A stretch of DNA of 64,000 nucleotides from an uncultured Clostridia bacterium (GCA_934749845.1 CAKVHQ010000002.1:1-64000), one strand, 5' to 3'. Positions 42,780 through 51,550 are shown, counted from the stretch's first letter. Numbers and translations: made by a program. Notes: a model not told the origin generated them from the letters alone.

Positions 42780-43919
42780 ATGAAAAACCATAATTTTTGC
42801 AACTGCTTTAACTGTAAACCACATAACTGCATAATTAAAGGAGCAACTGGTCCTACCGGTCCAATGGGAAGGCAAGGCCCTATCGGTCCCACCGGTGCAA
42901 CAGGTCCAACTGGGGCAACTGGTCCAATAGGTCCAGCAGGTGGCGAAGTGGTGGCTAGAATCACAACCACAATAGGCCCTGATGACAAAGCCAAAGTGGT
43001 TTCAATAAACAAAGGTAACACAACTTACCTTGATTTTTACATTCCAAAAGGCGAAACAGGACCTATGGAAAAAATCAAAGCAGGTTTTGTTATAACAGGC
43101 GACCCAGAAGATGATGCCGATGTTACCGAACGACTTGTTGACAATATTCGATATTTCGACTTTAAAATTCCGCGAGGAGAAAAGGGCATTAAAGGCGACC
43201 GTGGAGATATCGGTCCAACTGGTTCGCAAGGTCCTCGTGGCGAAAAAGGCGAAGTTGGTCCTCAAGGGCCAGCTGGAGAACAAGGCCCAAAAGGAGATAG
43301 CGGAGAAAAAGGAGAACAAGGCATTGCTGGTCCACAAGGCGAGGTTGGGCCAACAGGACCACAAGGAGAGATGGGTCCGCAAGGGGGAAAGGGCGATAAA
43401 GGTGCAACAGGACCTGAAGAAATTAAAGGTGGGTTTATTCTATCTTATAACGACAACCCAAACATTTTTCCAAGTGAAGGAATGGAGGTCGCTTCAAACG
43501 CAAGATTACCTTTAATGCGACTAGAACTTGACCAAGGCAATGTAGTGCTGTTAGACCCAACGGAAAACACCATAAAATTTGCACAAACAGGCGTTTATAT
43601 GGTCACATTTTCAGTTAATGCTTATGTTAAAAAAACTGGTACGGATTTTAGCCACACAACCGATTTTGTTGCTGTATCATTTAGAGAAGTTGATAGCGAA
43701 AAAATAATTGCAAGTGCAACCACATGGACAAAAGAAGAGGTGGCAACTAATATGTTCGGTCAAGGAATGCTTGTTGTAGATAATATAGACAATGTGTATG
43801 AGTTAGTTAATGTGCAAAAAAAGAATATTTATCTAAATGGTGCGGATGTTACACAAACCGTTTCGGAGTCATATTTTACTGTTCCAATGGTGTCAATAAA
43901 CATTATAAAATTATATTAA
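42780..43919 (+). CDS. Collagen-like exosporium-type (BclA-like) protein
   Basis: A 379-residue protein with no signal peptide. The N-terminus is a cysteine motif (C7, C9, C12, C17). Residues ~21-55 and ~132-210 are Gly-X-Y repeats rich in GPTG and GEKG triplets. Between them lie two related (F/Y)DF(Y/K)IP(K/R)GE segments. The C-terminus (~215-379) is a beta-rich trimerising domain like the C1q/TNF-like domain of BclA. Such proteins form the hair-like nap of clostridial and Bacillus spores. AAGGAG precedes the ATG; TATAAT lies at 42758-42763. A broken relative with a similar Cys motif lies at 49049-49294. Confidence 0.87.
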   Translation: MKNHNFCNCFNCKPHNCIIKGATGPTGPMGRQGPIGPTGATGPTGATGPIGPAGGEVVARITTTIGPDDKAKVVSINKGNTTYLDFYIPKGETGPMEKIKAGFVITGDPEDDADVTERLVDNIRYFDFKIPRGEKGIKGDRGDIGPTGSQGPRGEKGEVGPQGPAGEQGPKGDSGEKGEQGIAGPQGEVGPTGPQGEMGPQGGKGDKGATGPEEIKGGFILSYNDNPNIFPSEGMEVASNARLPLMRLELDQGNVVLLDPTENTIKFAQTGVYMVTFSVNAYVKKTGTDFSHTTDFVAVSFREVDSEKIIASATTWTKEEVATNMFGQGMLVVDNIDNVYELVNVQKKNIYLNGADVTQTVSESYFTVPMVSINIIKLY

Positions 43920-43920
43920 A

Positions 43921-43947
43921 AAAGGGTTTGGACTTTTCCAAACCTTT
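43921..43947 (+). terminator. Terminator of the collagen-like gene
   Basis: GGTTTGGA-cttt-TCCAAACC hairpin with A-rich left and T-rich right flanks. Confidence 0.85.
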
Positions 43948-44132
43948 ATACTTTTTATATAACAAATAATTAAAGCCAAAATTTACTACTTATTACTTTA
44001 AAAATTAGCCTACTTATTTTTTTCTAATAAAACAAAAATTGCTATTAAAAATAAAATTTATCCTTTTTAAAACCAATTAAATTTAATTATTTAAACTTTC
44101 ACAGGTTGAGCAAAAGAATATAAATTTTTTGA

Positions 44133-44161
44133 TTGACAAAACTATAACTTGTAAGTATAAT
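44133..44161 (+). promoter_or_regulatory. Promoter of tRNA-Thr
   Basis: TTGACA (44133-44138), 17 bp, TATAAT (44156-44161): perfect consensus. Confidence 0.9.
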
Positions 44162-44175
44162 GTTTAAGATTATTT

Positions 44176-44251
44176 GCTAACGTGGCGCAGTAGGTAGCGC
44201 ACAGCTTTGGTAAAGCTGAGGTCGGCAGTTCGAATCTGCTCGTTAGCTCCA
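44176..44251 (+). tRNA. tRNA-Thr (anticodon GGT)
   Basis: 76-nt cloverleaf: acceptor GCTAACG/CGTTAGC, D-arm with GTAGGTAGC, anticodon arm CAGCT-TTGGTAA-AGCTG with anticodon GGT, T-arm with GTTCGAATC, discriminator T and an encoded CCA (44249-44251). Its consensus promoter and terminator show a single-gene unit. The accessory toxin island begins just downstream, consistent with tRNA-linked insertion, although I found no duplicated 3' end (att site). Confidence 0.96.
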
Positions 44252-44314
44252 TTTTTTTATAAACAAATATGCACCAAGTTTTAAAATTGTTTATATTCAA
44301 GTTTTTAATAAAAT

Positions 44315-44354
44315 AGTCGCTAAATGTCCTTAAAAGTTTTAGCGACTTTTTGCT
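44315..44354 (+). terminator. Terminator of tRNA-Thr
   Basis: AGTCGCTAAA...TTTAGCGACT hairpin followed by T-rich sequence. Confidence 0.8.
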
Positions 44355-44712
44355 TTTTTTAAGGCTACACAAATAATATTATATCATAAAAATTAAACGG
44401 TATATCAAACATATTTCAAGTCAAAACGAAATTGCACAAAATAATGTCTTATGCTTGCAATTAAATGATAAAAACAACTTATTATTTAAAACCATATAAG
44501 CAATGAAAAAAATTTACAAAAGTCAAAATAATTACACTTTGCCTAACATAAGAAAACCACCGTTGAAGGTGGATTTTTTTACTTAACAATTATAACATCT
44601 TTGCAGATAAACTTACATTAAAAACAAATCTTTGATTATTACACCAAATTCATAGCGTCATTTTACTCTTAATAACTAAAAAAGTATAGGGTGGACTTTA
44701 TTTTTCATTTAT
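44355..44712. other. Gene-free stretch between tRNA-Thr and the toxin island
   Basis: No credible coding frame. It contains a CCACC-gttgaa-GGTGG hairpin (44557-44572) followed by a T-run on the plus strand. No repeats of the tRNA 3' end were found. Confidence 0.6.
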
Positions 44713-45223
44713 TTAATTAGTATCTTTATCTTCATGTTTATTTAAAGACTCATTCCATTTGTTAAAACCAGTCATAAATATATCTTCATTTTCTAATATT
44801 CCTGCAAGTTTGAAAACAATTTTGGTTTTGCCATTATCAAGAATTTGTCTTATTTGTGGATATATTTTTGAGTTATCTATCACGATGTCCTTGTAATAAA
44901 TTGTTTTTTTTTACACGCCAGAAATTTTGATATACAAAATAATCATCGTAAACCGTTATTTTATAGTTTACAGAAAATAATATTAATGAGCCACCTATAA
45001 GAATAGCAAATAAACTAATTGAGCTACAACATATTAGCTTTTCAGTTTTTGTAGATGTCGTATCTAAAATCAAACAGAGTATTGTTGTCAACACCAAAAA
45101 TATTGTGCAGACTTCTTTTAAACTAAATGCTTTTAAAATATCAGCAAAGTTGTATTTAAAATTCTTTAAACTTATTTTATAGCACACACATTTTTCATTA
45201 ACTTTCTTTTTAACTTGCTTCAC
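44713..45223 (-). pseudogene. Frameshifted immunity-like membrane protein
   Basis: Starts at GTG 45223 behind GGAGG. The first 38 residues match the 47560-48042 product at 35 positions, then diverge into two membrane helices and a PH-like domain. The frame breaks in an A9 run at about 44904-44912 and would stop at 44873. Removing one A continues it through DIVIDNSKIYPQIRQIL... to a stop at 44713, restoring a C-terminus with FNKW. It is either a decayed or phase-variable orphan immunity gene, or a homopolymer error. Confidence 0.65.
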
Positions 45224-45320
45224 TAAAACCTCCAAAAAAATAAACTAAAAATATTCCAATAGGGAAGACCAGTATTTTGCCATTGAATAATATAATCTCT
45301 AAAAATATTAAAATGATTAT
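45210..45320 (-). pseudogene. Remnant of an RHS toxin C-terminus
   Basis: Reading minus, the frame ends FPIGIFLVYFFGGFSEAS-stop, matching the end of the RHS fragment at 48029 (FPLGTILAGIFGGFSEAG-stop). Both tails overlap a GTG-started immunity-like gene in the same way. This is therefore a displaced, eroded second cassette. The upstream boundary is approximate. Confidence 0.6.
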
Positions 45321-45414
45321 ACTTAAAAATCAATGCAATTTGCAACATAATTGTATTACTAATAAATAGGGGCGTGCTAAAAATATCAATATTGACAATA
45401 GTTACAAAGCATTT

Positions 45415-45446
45415 AAAAAGGAAAAGAAACTAGTCTTTTCCTTTTT
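45415..45446 (-). terminator. Terminator of the 45430 gene
   Basis: AAAAAGGAAAAGA...TCTTTTCCTTTTT hairpin overlapping the 3' end of the small membrane-protein gene. Confidence 0.7.
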
Positions 45447-45843
45447 CATTATCCTTGATAGAATTCTTTTCTTTTTCTAACTTTTCATCAATCTTTAACG
45501 ATTGAAATATTACTACAACCATAAAAACTACAAAGAAAACTAAATAAGAAAAGCAAAATTTAAAAGTTATATTAAACAAAACACCTGAATAGCTAATTAA
45601 ATGTATAATCATGAAAGAGCATAAAATGATGCTTATAAAATAGTGTACTAATTGCATTATAAATGAAACTTTTCCTAATTTATTACTATTTTCTTTATAG
45701 TGTATAAATAGCCATTTAAATTTGTTAATTTCTATTAGTTTTTTGTTTGACTTTTTTGCGTTATAGTCTAAACCTTTAAAAGTTAGTAATGAAAATAGTT
45801 GTAAAAATAAAAATATAACACTAAAAACTATAATATCTCTCAA
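45430..45843 (-). CDS. Small membrane protein, possible immunity protein
   Basis: About 137 residues with an N-terminal helix, a basic cytoplasmic loop (YNAKKSNKKLIEINKFKWLF), two further helices and an acidic/lysine tail (KLEKEKNSIKDNEKGKD). I do not recognise the family. The TTG at 45843 is preferred because GGAG lies upstream; in-frame codons reach 45864. Its place in the RHS island suggests an orphan immunity protein, by position only. Confidence 0.6.
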   Translation of the reverse strand: MRDIIVFSVIFLFLQLFSLLTFKGLDYNAKKSNKKLIEINKFKWLFIHYKENSNKLGKVSFIMQLVHYFISIILCSFMIIHLISYSGVLFNITFKFCFSYLVFFVVFMVVVIFQSLKIDEKLEKEKNSIKDNEKGKD

Positions 45844-46020
45844 ATATAATATCTCCAAAATCAATAAATTCTTACTAAAATATTATATCTAAATAAAGCT
45901 GTTTTTAGCAACAAATTACATATTTATAATGAATAATTTCTTAACGTTTTTTTACAATAACGCTTTAATTAATGTGTCGAATTTTGTCACGCAAAAATGC
46001 AGCGAATTTCTTAATAAATA

Positions 46021-46048
46021 AACTCCACCAAATAGAGTGGTGGAGTAG
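46021..46048. terminator. Hairpin after the Lys-rich gene
   Basis: ACTCCACCA...TGGTGGAGT stem just beyond the stop of the 46056 gene. The T-tail is weak, so termination is uncertain. Confidence 0.45.
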
Positions 46049-46055
46049 TTAAATA

Positions 46056-46346
46056 CTATTCTGTTTCTTTATTTGTGTTTTCTTTTTTTCTAGGATTATT
46101 TTTCTTAATCTTTTCTTTTTTAACTTTGTTTACATCTGTATTATTGTTGTCTTTTTTATCAATTTTTGCTTTTTTACTAGTAACTTTACTAGTAACTTTT
46201 TTTATCTTAATGTTTTTTTCTTTATCTGTGGATTCTTTATCTGTGTTTTCTTCCTTTTTTGGTTTTTTAGTTCGTTTATCGCACCAAAACCAGTCTTTCA
46301 TAATCTCGTCAATGTCCAGTTTATTTATGTTACCAGAAACTGCCAT
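46056..46346 (-). CDS. Lysine-rich small protein
   Basis: A 96-residue protein. The first ~28 residues look folded (INKLDIDEIMKDWFWCDKRT). The rest is a Lys/Glu/Asn/Thr low-complexity tail that may bind nucleic acid or be disordered. There is no Shine-Dalgarno sequence; TTAAAT lies 6 nt before the ATG, as in the leaderless pattern seen elsewhere. Function unknown. Confidence 0.5.
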   Translation of the reverse strand: MAVSGNINKLDIDEIMKDWFWCDKRTKKPKKEENTDKESTDKEKNIKIKKVTSKVTSKKAKIDKKDNNNTDVNKVKKEKIKKNNPRKKENTNKETE

Positions 46347-46371
46347 ATTGTTATTTAAAATATTTAATAGT

Positions 46372-46849
46372 CTAATTACTTGAGATTTTCTGTAGTAGTT
46401 GATACATATTCTTTTTTTCTTGCCATTTGTTAAAAAAACTCAAAATATTTTTTAGCAATAGATGATGAAAGCCTTCGACTAGCAATTCGTCTATTTTTAG
46501 AATTTTTTTCACTAGCAATTATTTTTACACTTACAATATCTATATACTTAATTGAAGTTTTGTATTGAATTTTTTCAAATCTAGGAAGCATATCTCCATA
46601 TGTATAAATATCTTCATCTCTTAAGTTGATTTTTAAAGCAAGTAATAGTCTTATTGCAGAATGTAACAAAAATAAAACTCCTAAAAAATATATAAATTCT
46701 TCTAAAGGTGTGGAATAATTAATCGACAAATCAACACCACATAATGGTAAAAGGAAAATCAAAAAACATACTACAAAAAGAGCCCAAAAAAACAAATCTA
46801 AAAGTATATAACCCAATGAAAGTGGAATAAAAATTCTTTTTTTTATCAT
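46372..46849 (-). pseudogene. Membrane protein with PH-like domain, frameshifted at the 3' end
   Basis: Starts at ATG 46849 after AGGAG. Two membrane helices (about 10-35 and 48-70) precede a bacterial PH-like domain (IYTYGDMLPRFEKIQYKTSI...). The open frame stops at 46430 within a T7 run (46432-46438 on the plus strand as A7). With six bases the frame would continue FFNKWQEKKNMYQLLQKI to a stop at 46372. FNKW also appears in the repaired 44713 product. Truncation costs about 19 residues, so it may still function. Confidence 0.6.
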
Positions 46850-46907
46850 CTAAACTCCTACTAAAAATTAAAGTATATTTTCATTTAATTATAACTTATA
46901 ATAACTA

Positions 46908-47360
46908 TTATCTGCAACAAATTTTTGGAAATTTTTTATCAAAACTATTATCAAGCCAATATTCACATAAAGCAGTTAGTTTATCATCTTTGGAGTTTGC
47001 TAAACATAGTTGATAAAATTTTTCGGATTCAACTAAAAAATCAAAATTAACAAAATCTACAATATATTCTCCACTAATTTCTAGTGTATATCCAACCATT
47101 AAACAAACAATTGGGTATTTTTTTAAATTTTCTACTGCATAGTTTATTTTCTCTACAAATTTGTCTTTATAATAAACCCAATCATTTGATATTTCTTCGT
47201 TAACAAAATGTCCTTCAACAAATAAGTACCAAGCATATGCAATTTGTGTAGCGAATACTGAATCAGAGAATGGTAAAGTCTCCAAATATTTAAGCACTTC
47301 TTTATATTTTTCTTGAGATTCTAATTTTTCAATAGTCTTGTCGTAATAGAATATCTGCAT
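46908..47360 (-). CDS. Helical protein, possible immunity protein
   Basis: A 150-residue soluble, largely helical protein resembling short TPR-like repeats (DKTIEKLESQEKYKEVLKYL, EIYHF-like turns). It ends DKKFPKICCR. It has a strong AAAGGAG site before the ATG. No family was recognised. Location among RHS debris and lack of any other partner suggest an orphan immunity gene. Confidence 0.65.
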   Translation of the reverse strand: MQIFYYDKTIEKLESQEKYKEVLKYLETLPFSDSVFATQIAYAWYLFVEGHFVNEEISNDWVYYKDKFVEKINYAVENLKKYPIVCLMVGYTLEISGEYIVDFVNFDFLVESEKFYQLCLANSKDDKLTALCEYWLDNSFDKKFPKICCR

Positions 47361-47528
47361 TTTATTTCTCCTTTAAAAATGTTTTTATCAAAATAATTAT
47401 ACTTAAAAATCAGTGCAATTTGCAACATATATTTTGTTATTAACAAGGGGAGTGCAACACTTAATTCTAAACAAATGTGTAAGAATGCATAAATTTGTAA
47501 GTTTTATTACTAAAAATTCAAATGCACA

Positions 47529-47558
47529 AAAAGCAGATTGGATATCCGATCTGCTTTT
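47529..47558 (-). terminator. Terminator of the 47560 immunity-like gene
   Basis: AAAAGCAGAT...ATCTGCTTTT hairpin with an inner GGATATCC; T-run on the minus strand. Confidence 0.8.
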
Positions 47559-47559
47559 G

Positions 47560-48042
47560 TTAATTTTTAATTGCTTCCATTAAAGCATTATCAATTTCTC
47601 CTGTGTTATATTTTAAATCGCAGGTAATTTCAAAAAAATTGTTTTCAAACTCATTGCAATCTAAAAAGAATATAGGTGAGTCTTCTAACTTTTTTACTAA
47701 AAGTTTACATGTCATACAATATTTAACCCAGTTGGTATATTTATCACAAATTATTATTTCGTCATAGTCACATTGTGAAATGGCTATAAACAAATCTTCA
47801 AAAATTTCATTATCTACGCTGATGCATAAATCATAACTTTTGTTTAAAATATAAAACATAATGTTTTTTTCAATTAAAAAATTTAAAATATTATACTTTT
47901 TTATATTAACATTATATAGCTCAACATAAACTTCTTTTAAACTAAATGCTTTTAGGATATCAGCAAAGTTGTATTCAAAATTTTTTAAACTTATTTTATA
48001 GTACACGCATTTTTCATTAACCTTCTTATTAACCTGCTTCAC
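47560..48042 (-). CDS. Probable immunity protein of the RHS tip
   Basis: A 160-residue soluble protein, rich in Asp, Glu and Cys. The GTG at 48042 follows GGAGG by 5 nt, both inside the end of the RHS frame, so translation is coupled to the toxin, as is standard for RHS toxin-immunity pairs. The first 38 residues are nearly identical to those of the frameshifted gene at 45223; the remainder is unrelated. That mosaic is typical of recombining immunity cassettes. The toxin activity it would block is unknown. Confidence 0.75.
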   Translation of the reverse strand: MKQVNKKVNEKCVYYKISLKNFEYNFADILKAFSLKEVYVELYNVNIKKYNILNFLIEKNIMFYILNKSYDLCISVDNEIFEDLFIAISQCDYDEIIICDKYTNWVKYCMTCKLLVKKLEDSPIFFLDCNEFENNFFEITCDLKYNTGEIDNALMEAIKN

Positions 48043-49015
48043 TAAAACCTCCAAATATTCCAGCTAAAATTGTTCCAAGAGGGAAGTGCCTTATTCTGAC
48101 ACCAAAAGCTTTAAATGCTAAATGTAAAAATGACTTTGAACTAACATCTATATGGAAATGCTTAGTAAATCTAATCAAAGTTCCACCATAATCATAGAAT
48201 GGTTGGCCTTTTCTTGCTATATCCGCTATACTAGACGCATTCCTTAATTTATCAGGTGAGAAAATTCGAGAATTCTTTAAAGTGTCCAGCATATTATGGC
48301 TATCAGCAATTTTTGCAACTCCTTTAAATACACTACTTAGAATTTGTGCACCACCAGTAAAGATACAGCCCCACATAAATCCATTAATAGTACCATCAAT
48401 AAGACCTTTAAAGGCACCTTCCCATGTTCCAGTAGTTAGTCCACCAATAATCATACCAATTCCGGCACTAATCGCTGTACTTATTCCAACTTGAGCCATT
48501 GAAGTTAAAAGTGCTGAAGTAAATGCAGCAAAGAATCCTGTTCCAGTTCCCATAGTTAAAGCAGTTATTGCGGCTCCAAATATAACAAATGCTACACCTA
48601 TTAATATTTTTTTCCACCAAGCTAATCGACCATCATCATCGAAAGTATTGACAGGGTTATTAAAGCAATATAAATATAAATTCAATCCATTAAATTCATC
48701 TGAAGTATCATTAATAATTGATATATCATCAGCATTGATAAACCTTCCAATTTCAGGGTCGTAGTATCTACTATTTAAATAGTACAATCCTGTTTCAAAA
48801 TCATAATAATATGACCTATAACGGAAAGGATTTTTGTAAGCAATAAACCGGTTAATATTGCTAATATCATTATACTTAAAGTCGTCGTCGATTGCAACAA
48901 AAATGCCATTATTATCACGAAATTCTATCTTTTGTTTACCCCAACAATCGTAGGAATATCGGGCGATTTGGTCGTTTTTTGTCGAATAAATTCCTATAAT
49001 GTCGTTTTGTGCGTT
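48029..49015 (-). pseudogene. RHS-repeat protein C-terminal fragment with toxin tip
   Basis: An open frame with no proper start. It begins after a stop at 49016-49018 with RHS-type sequence (NDIIGIYSTKNDQIARYSYD, YKNPFRYRSYYYD) and the diagnostic RHS core end YLNSRYYDPEIGRFINADD. Beyond this lie a glycine-rich, membrane-like stretch and a ~90-residue variable tip (SRIFSPDKLRNASSIADIAR, TKHFHIDV) ending GGFSEAG. The N-terminal shell of a full RHS protein (usually over 1000 residues) is missing. It is a stranded cassette or a truncated orphan tip. Its tip overlaps the probable immunity gene. Confidence 0.8.
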
Positions 49016-49048
49016 TTAAAGTATTCTTCTTGGATTTCCTTTGGATAA

Positions 49049-49294
49049 TTATGTACGCCAAGCTTTGGATGCTTTATCGTGGGCAACATAACCAGTGCCT
49101 GTGCTTCCAGCAATTCCTTATGGTCCTTGTTCGCCTTGAACTCCCAGTCCGCCCTGTGGTCCTGTCGGGCCAGTTGCGCCTTGTGGTCCTTGTGGTCCCA
49201 TAATAGTTTCTGTGATTATTTTTTGCTCACTTTGATTGGTTTTACTATGTTTTAAGCCATTACATTTGCTTGGCTTACAAAAATAACATCGCAT
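49049..49294 (-). pseudogene. Broken collagen-like gene
   Basis: Reading minus from ATG 49294, the frame gives a Cys motif (CYFCKPSKC), a Lys/Gln linker, then Gly-X-Y repeats (MGPQGPQGATGPTGPQGG). It hits an in-frame TAA at 49118-49120, continues briefly with GIAGSTGTG, and stops again at 49051. The CKPxxC motif matches the intact collagen-like protein at 42780. The same frame runs on into the RHS fragment after further stops, so a deletion may have joined two genes. Confidence 0.75.
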
Positions 49295-49480
49295 ATTTTT
49301 TTTCTCACACTAAACTTATATATGCTCACGTAAACACTTGTGTGATGAAAAAAGTTGTTAAACAAGTTTGTAGCAATTTTTGGCTTATGATAAACGATAG
49401 ATTGCAATTTATAAAAAACTCTTTTAAAAGCCAAATAAGTATGGTATAATTTATAAAGCAAAAACAAAAAGGAATTACAT

Positions 49481-51487
49481 ATGAAGAAAAAAGTTTTAAT
49501 GACATATATGGAATCGGGAATGGGGCATATTACTTCAATTACATCAATTTCCGATAACTTAAAAGCCCTTTATGGCGATGAGTTTGAAATAGTCGACTCA
49601 TATATAATGCAAGAGGACCACGACAAAACATTAAAAAAATTTGAAAATTTGATTATAAAACAGACAAAAAATACTAATAAAATTAAAGGCTTTGGAAACT
49701 TTATATTTTTCTTTATTAAACTGATTGGTGGAGTAAAGACTATGAGATTTCTTCATAGGACTTTGTTTAAAAAATACACTGACGCCACATTAAAAGCCTT
49801 TGAAAAGAGAAATCCAGACATTATCGTAAGTACGCACTACTTTATGACTTTTTGTGCCTTGGAGTATAAAAAGAGAATAAATAAAAATGTTAAAGTTATC
49901 ACATACAACCCAGACAATAATGTTCACATTTGGTGGGATAACAGGGAGCATTTGTTCCTTGTTAACAACGAGAATGCTTTTTATGAAGCAATAGGCAAGC
50001 GAAAGTTTAACCCAGCGTTAGTAAAGCAAGTTTTCTACACCGCAAGAGATGAAATTGTCAACTTTAACTTAACTAAAGAGCAGGCACGAGAAAAACTAGG
50101 TATTGATAAAAACAAATTTTGTGTTATCGTTGCCGACGGTGCTTATGCTTGTGCAAAAAGCAAAAAAATTACTGACCAACTTTTAAAAACCGACAAGCCT
50201 TTAACCTTAATTATGCTTGCTGGCAAAAACGAAAAGTTACTAAAACACTACAATAATCTAAAAGAAAAGAATAAAGTTAAACCAAACATCGACTTTATCG
50301 TTCTTCCTTTCACAAAAACCATTTACGAATACTATAAAGCAGCAGATGTTTTTGTAACCAAAGCAGGACCAAATGCAATTTTGGACTCTGTTTTCATGGG
50401 CACTCCAATAATCGTGGACTATTATGCTCACCCTATCGAAAAAGCAACAACAAAATTGTTTGTTGATAATTATGGCGTTGGCAAGGCAATTTATAAGCCA
50501 AAAAAAGTTAAAAAACAAATAGAAATGTGGATTGATAACCGAACCGAACTTGACCTTTACGCCGACAATACTCACAAGATTGACAAGTTCCAAAACGGTG
50601 GTAAAGAAGTTGCCCAACTAATTTACGACGAGTCCAACCGAAACGAAGTGTTTGTAAGCAAAAACGAGTATGAGAACTTTTTATACGAACTTGCTCAACA
50701 AGAAAAGTTTGACACTTACACAACACCTATGAACTTTAATAACAGCGACTATGACGCAATAAGTTACGACAAAATTAAGAAAGAAAACATTTTTTCAACC
50801 GCATACAAGTTTATCATTAAAGGCATATTAAAATTATTTGGACCTATTGTTAACATTTTTGGATACAACATCAAAATAAAAGGTAAAAATAATTTAAAGG
50901 GAATAAAGTCGGGTATTACAATCAGTAACCATGTTCATTATCTCGACAGCCTTTGGAACATGCAAGCATTAAAATTTAAAAATAATGTTTACATTACAGG
51001 TGCTCCACACAACTTTAAAAAAGGATTTTTTGGTGCAACTTTAAAGGCAGGTGGATTTGTTCCGCTAACCACAACATTAAGCGAAACCAAAAAATTTGCC
51101 GAATATATTAAAGATATATTAAACAAGGGTGGATTTGTTCATTTCTATCCAGAGCAGGCTCTATGGCTAAAATATGAGCAGTCAAGACCACTTAAAAAAG
51201 GTGCTTTCTACTATGCAAGCAAAAACAATGTGCCAATAATTCCTTTGGTTATATTGTTTAGAAAATCTAATTTTAGAAAACATAAAAGCGTTACAGTTCA
51301 AATTTGCCCACCAATTTATCCAGACCCAAATTTAACCGAAAAAGAAAACTGTGCAATGATGAACCAAAAAGCACAACAAGTGTATGACGATACAATCATA
51401 AAATTCTATAAATACAACAAAGAAACTTACTCTATGAGTAAAATAGCCCAAAGAGAAGATATAGAGCCACAAGAAGTTAGGGAATAG
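49481..51487 (+). CDS. Glycosyltransferase (MGDG synthase/UgtP-like) fused to PlsC-type acyltransferase
   Basis: A 668-residue two-domain lipid enzyme. Residues ~1-390 resemble MurG-like GT28 glycolipid synthases (MESGMGHITS N-terminal motif; VFVTKAGPNAILDSVFMGTPI donor-site region, only its core diagnostic). Residues ~440-650 are a lysophospholipid acyltransferase with NH484VHYLD489 (HX4D) and a FYPEQA block near 557. It could glycosylate diacylglycerol and acylate a lysolipid, or make an acylated glycolipid. It starts with aagga before the ATG and is monocistronic. Confidence 0.88.
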   Translation: MKKKVLMTYMESGMGHITSITSISDNLKALYGDEFEIVDSYIMQEDHDKTLKKFENLIIKQTKNTNKIKGFGNFIFFFIKLIGGVKTMRFLHRTLFKKYTDATLKAFEKRNPDIIVSTHYFMTFCALEYKKRINKNVKVITYNPDNNVHIWWDNREHLFLVNNENAFYEAIGKRKFNPALVKQVFYTARDEIVNFNLTKEQAREKLGIDKNKFCVIVADGAYACAKSKKITDQLLKTDKPLTLIMLAGKNEKLLKHYNNLKEKNKVKPNIDFIVLPFTKTIYEYYKAADVFVTKAGPNAILDSVFMGTPIIVDYYAHPIEKATTKLFVDNYGVGKAIYKPKKVKKQIEMWIDNRTELDLYADNTHKIDKFQNGGKEVAQLIYDESNRNEVFVSKNEYENFLYELAQQEKFDTYTTPMNFNNSDYDAISYDKIKKENIFSTAYKFIIKGILKLFGPIVNIFGYNIKIKGKNNLKGIKSGITISNHVHYLDSLWNMQALKFKNNVYITGAPHNFKKGFFGATLKAGGFVPLTTTLSETKKFAEYIKDILNKGGFVHFYPEQALWLKYEQSRPLKKGAFYYASKNNVPIIPLVILFRKSNFRKHKSVTVQICPPIYPDPNLTEKENCAMMNQKAQQVYDDTIIKFYKYNKETYSMSKIAQREDIEPQEVRE

Positions 51488-51516
51488 TATTATTTTGTTC
51501 AAAATAAATATATGTG

Positions 51517-51548
51517 AAAAAAAACACTAAATTATTTAGTGTTTTTTT
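51517..51548. terminator. Bidirectional terminator
   Basis: AAAACACTAAAT-t-ATTTAGTGTTTT flanked by A- and T-runs, between the convergent lipid-enzyme and helicase-loader genes. Confidence 0.85.
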
Positions 51549-51550
51549 AA

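Noticed and set aside
42841..43410. Repetitive DNA resembling a tandem repeat or CRISPR-like array
   Set aside because: The periodicity is 9 bp, from Gly-X-Y codons in the collagen-like gene. There are no conserved palindromic repeats with unique spacers, and no cas genes were seen.
46075..46383. Plus-strand open frame of 102 codons
   Set aside because: Antisense of the Lys-rich gene; poly-Phe/Ser content arises from reading AAG/AAA-rich codons in reverse.
49009..49203. Plus-strand open frame of 64 codons
   Set aside because: It is the antisense of the broken collagen-like gene; the repeats come from Gly-X-Y codons.
44176..49300. Integrated phage or integrative element at tRNA-Thr
   Set aside because: I found no integrase and no duplicated 3' tRNA end. 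Only RHS/immunity debris follows, so tRNA-linked insertion is possible but unsupported.
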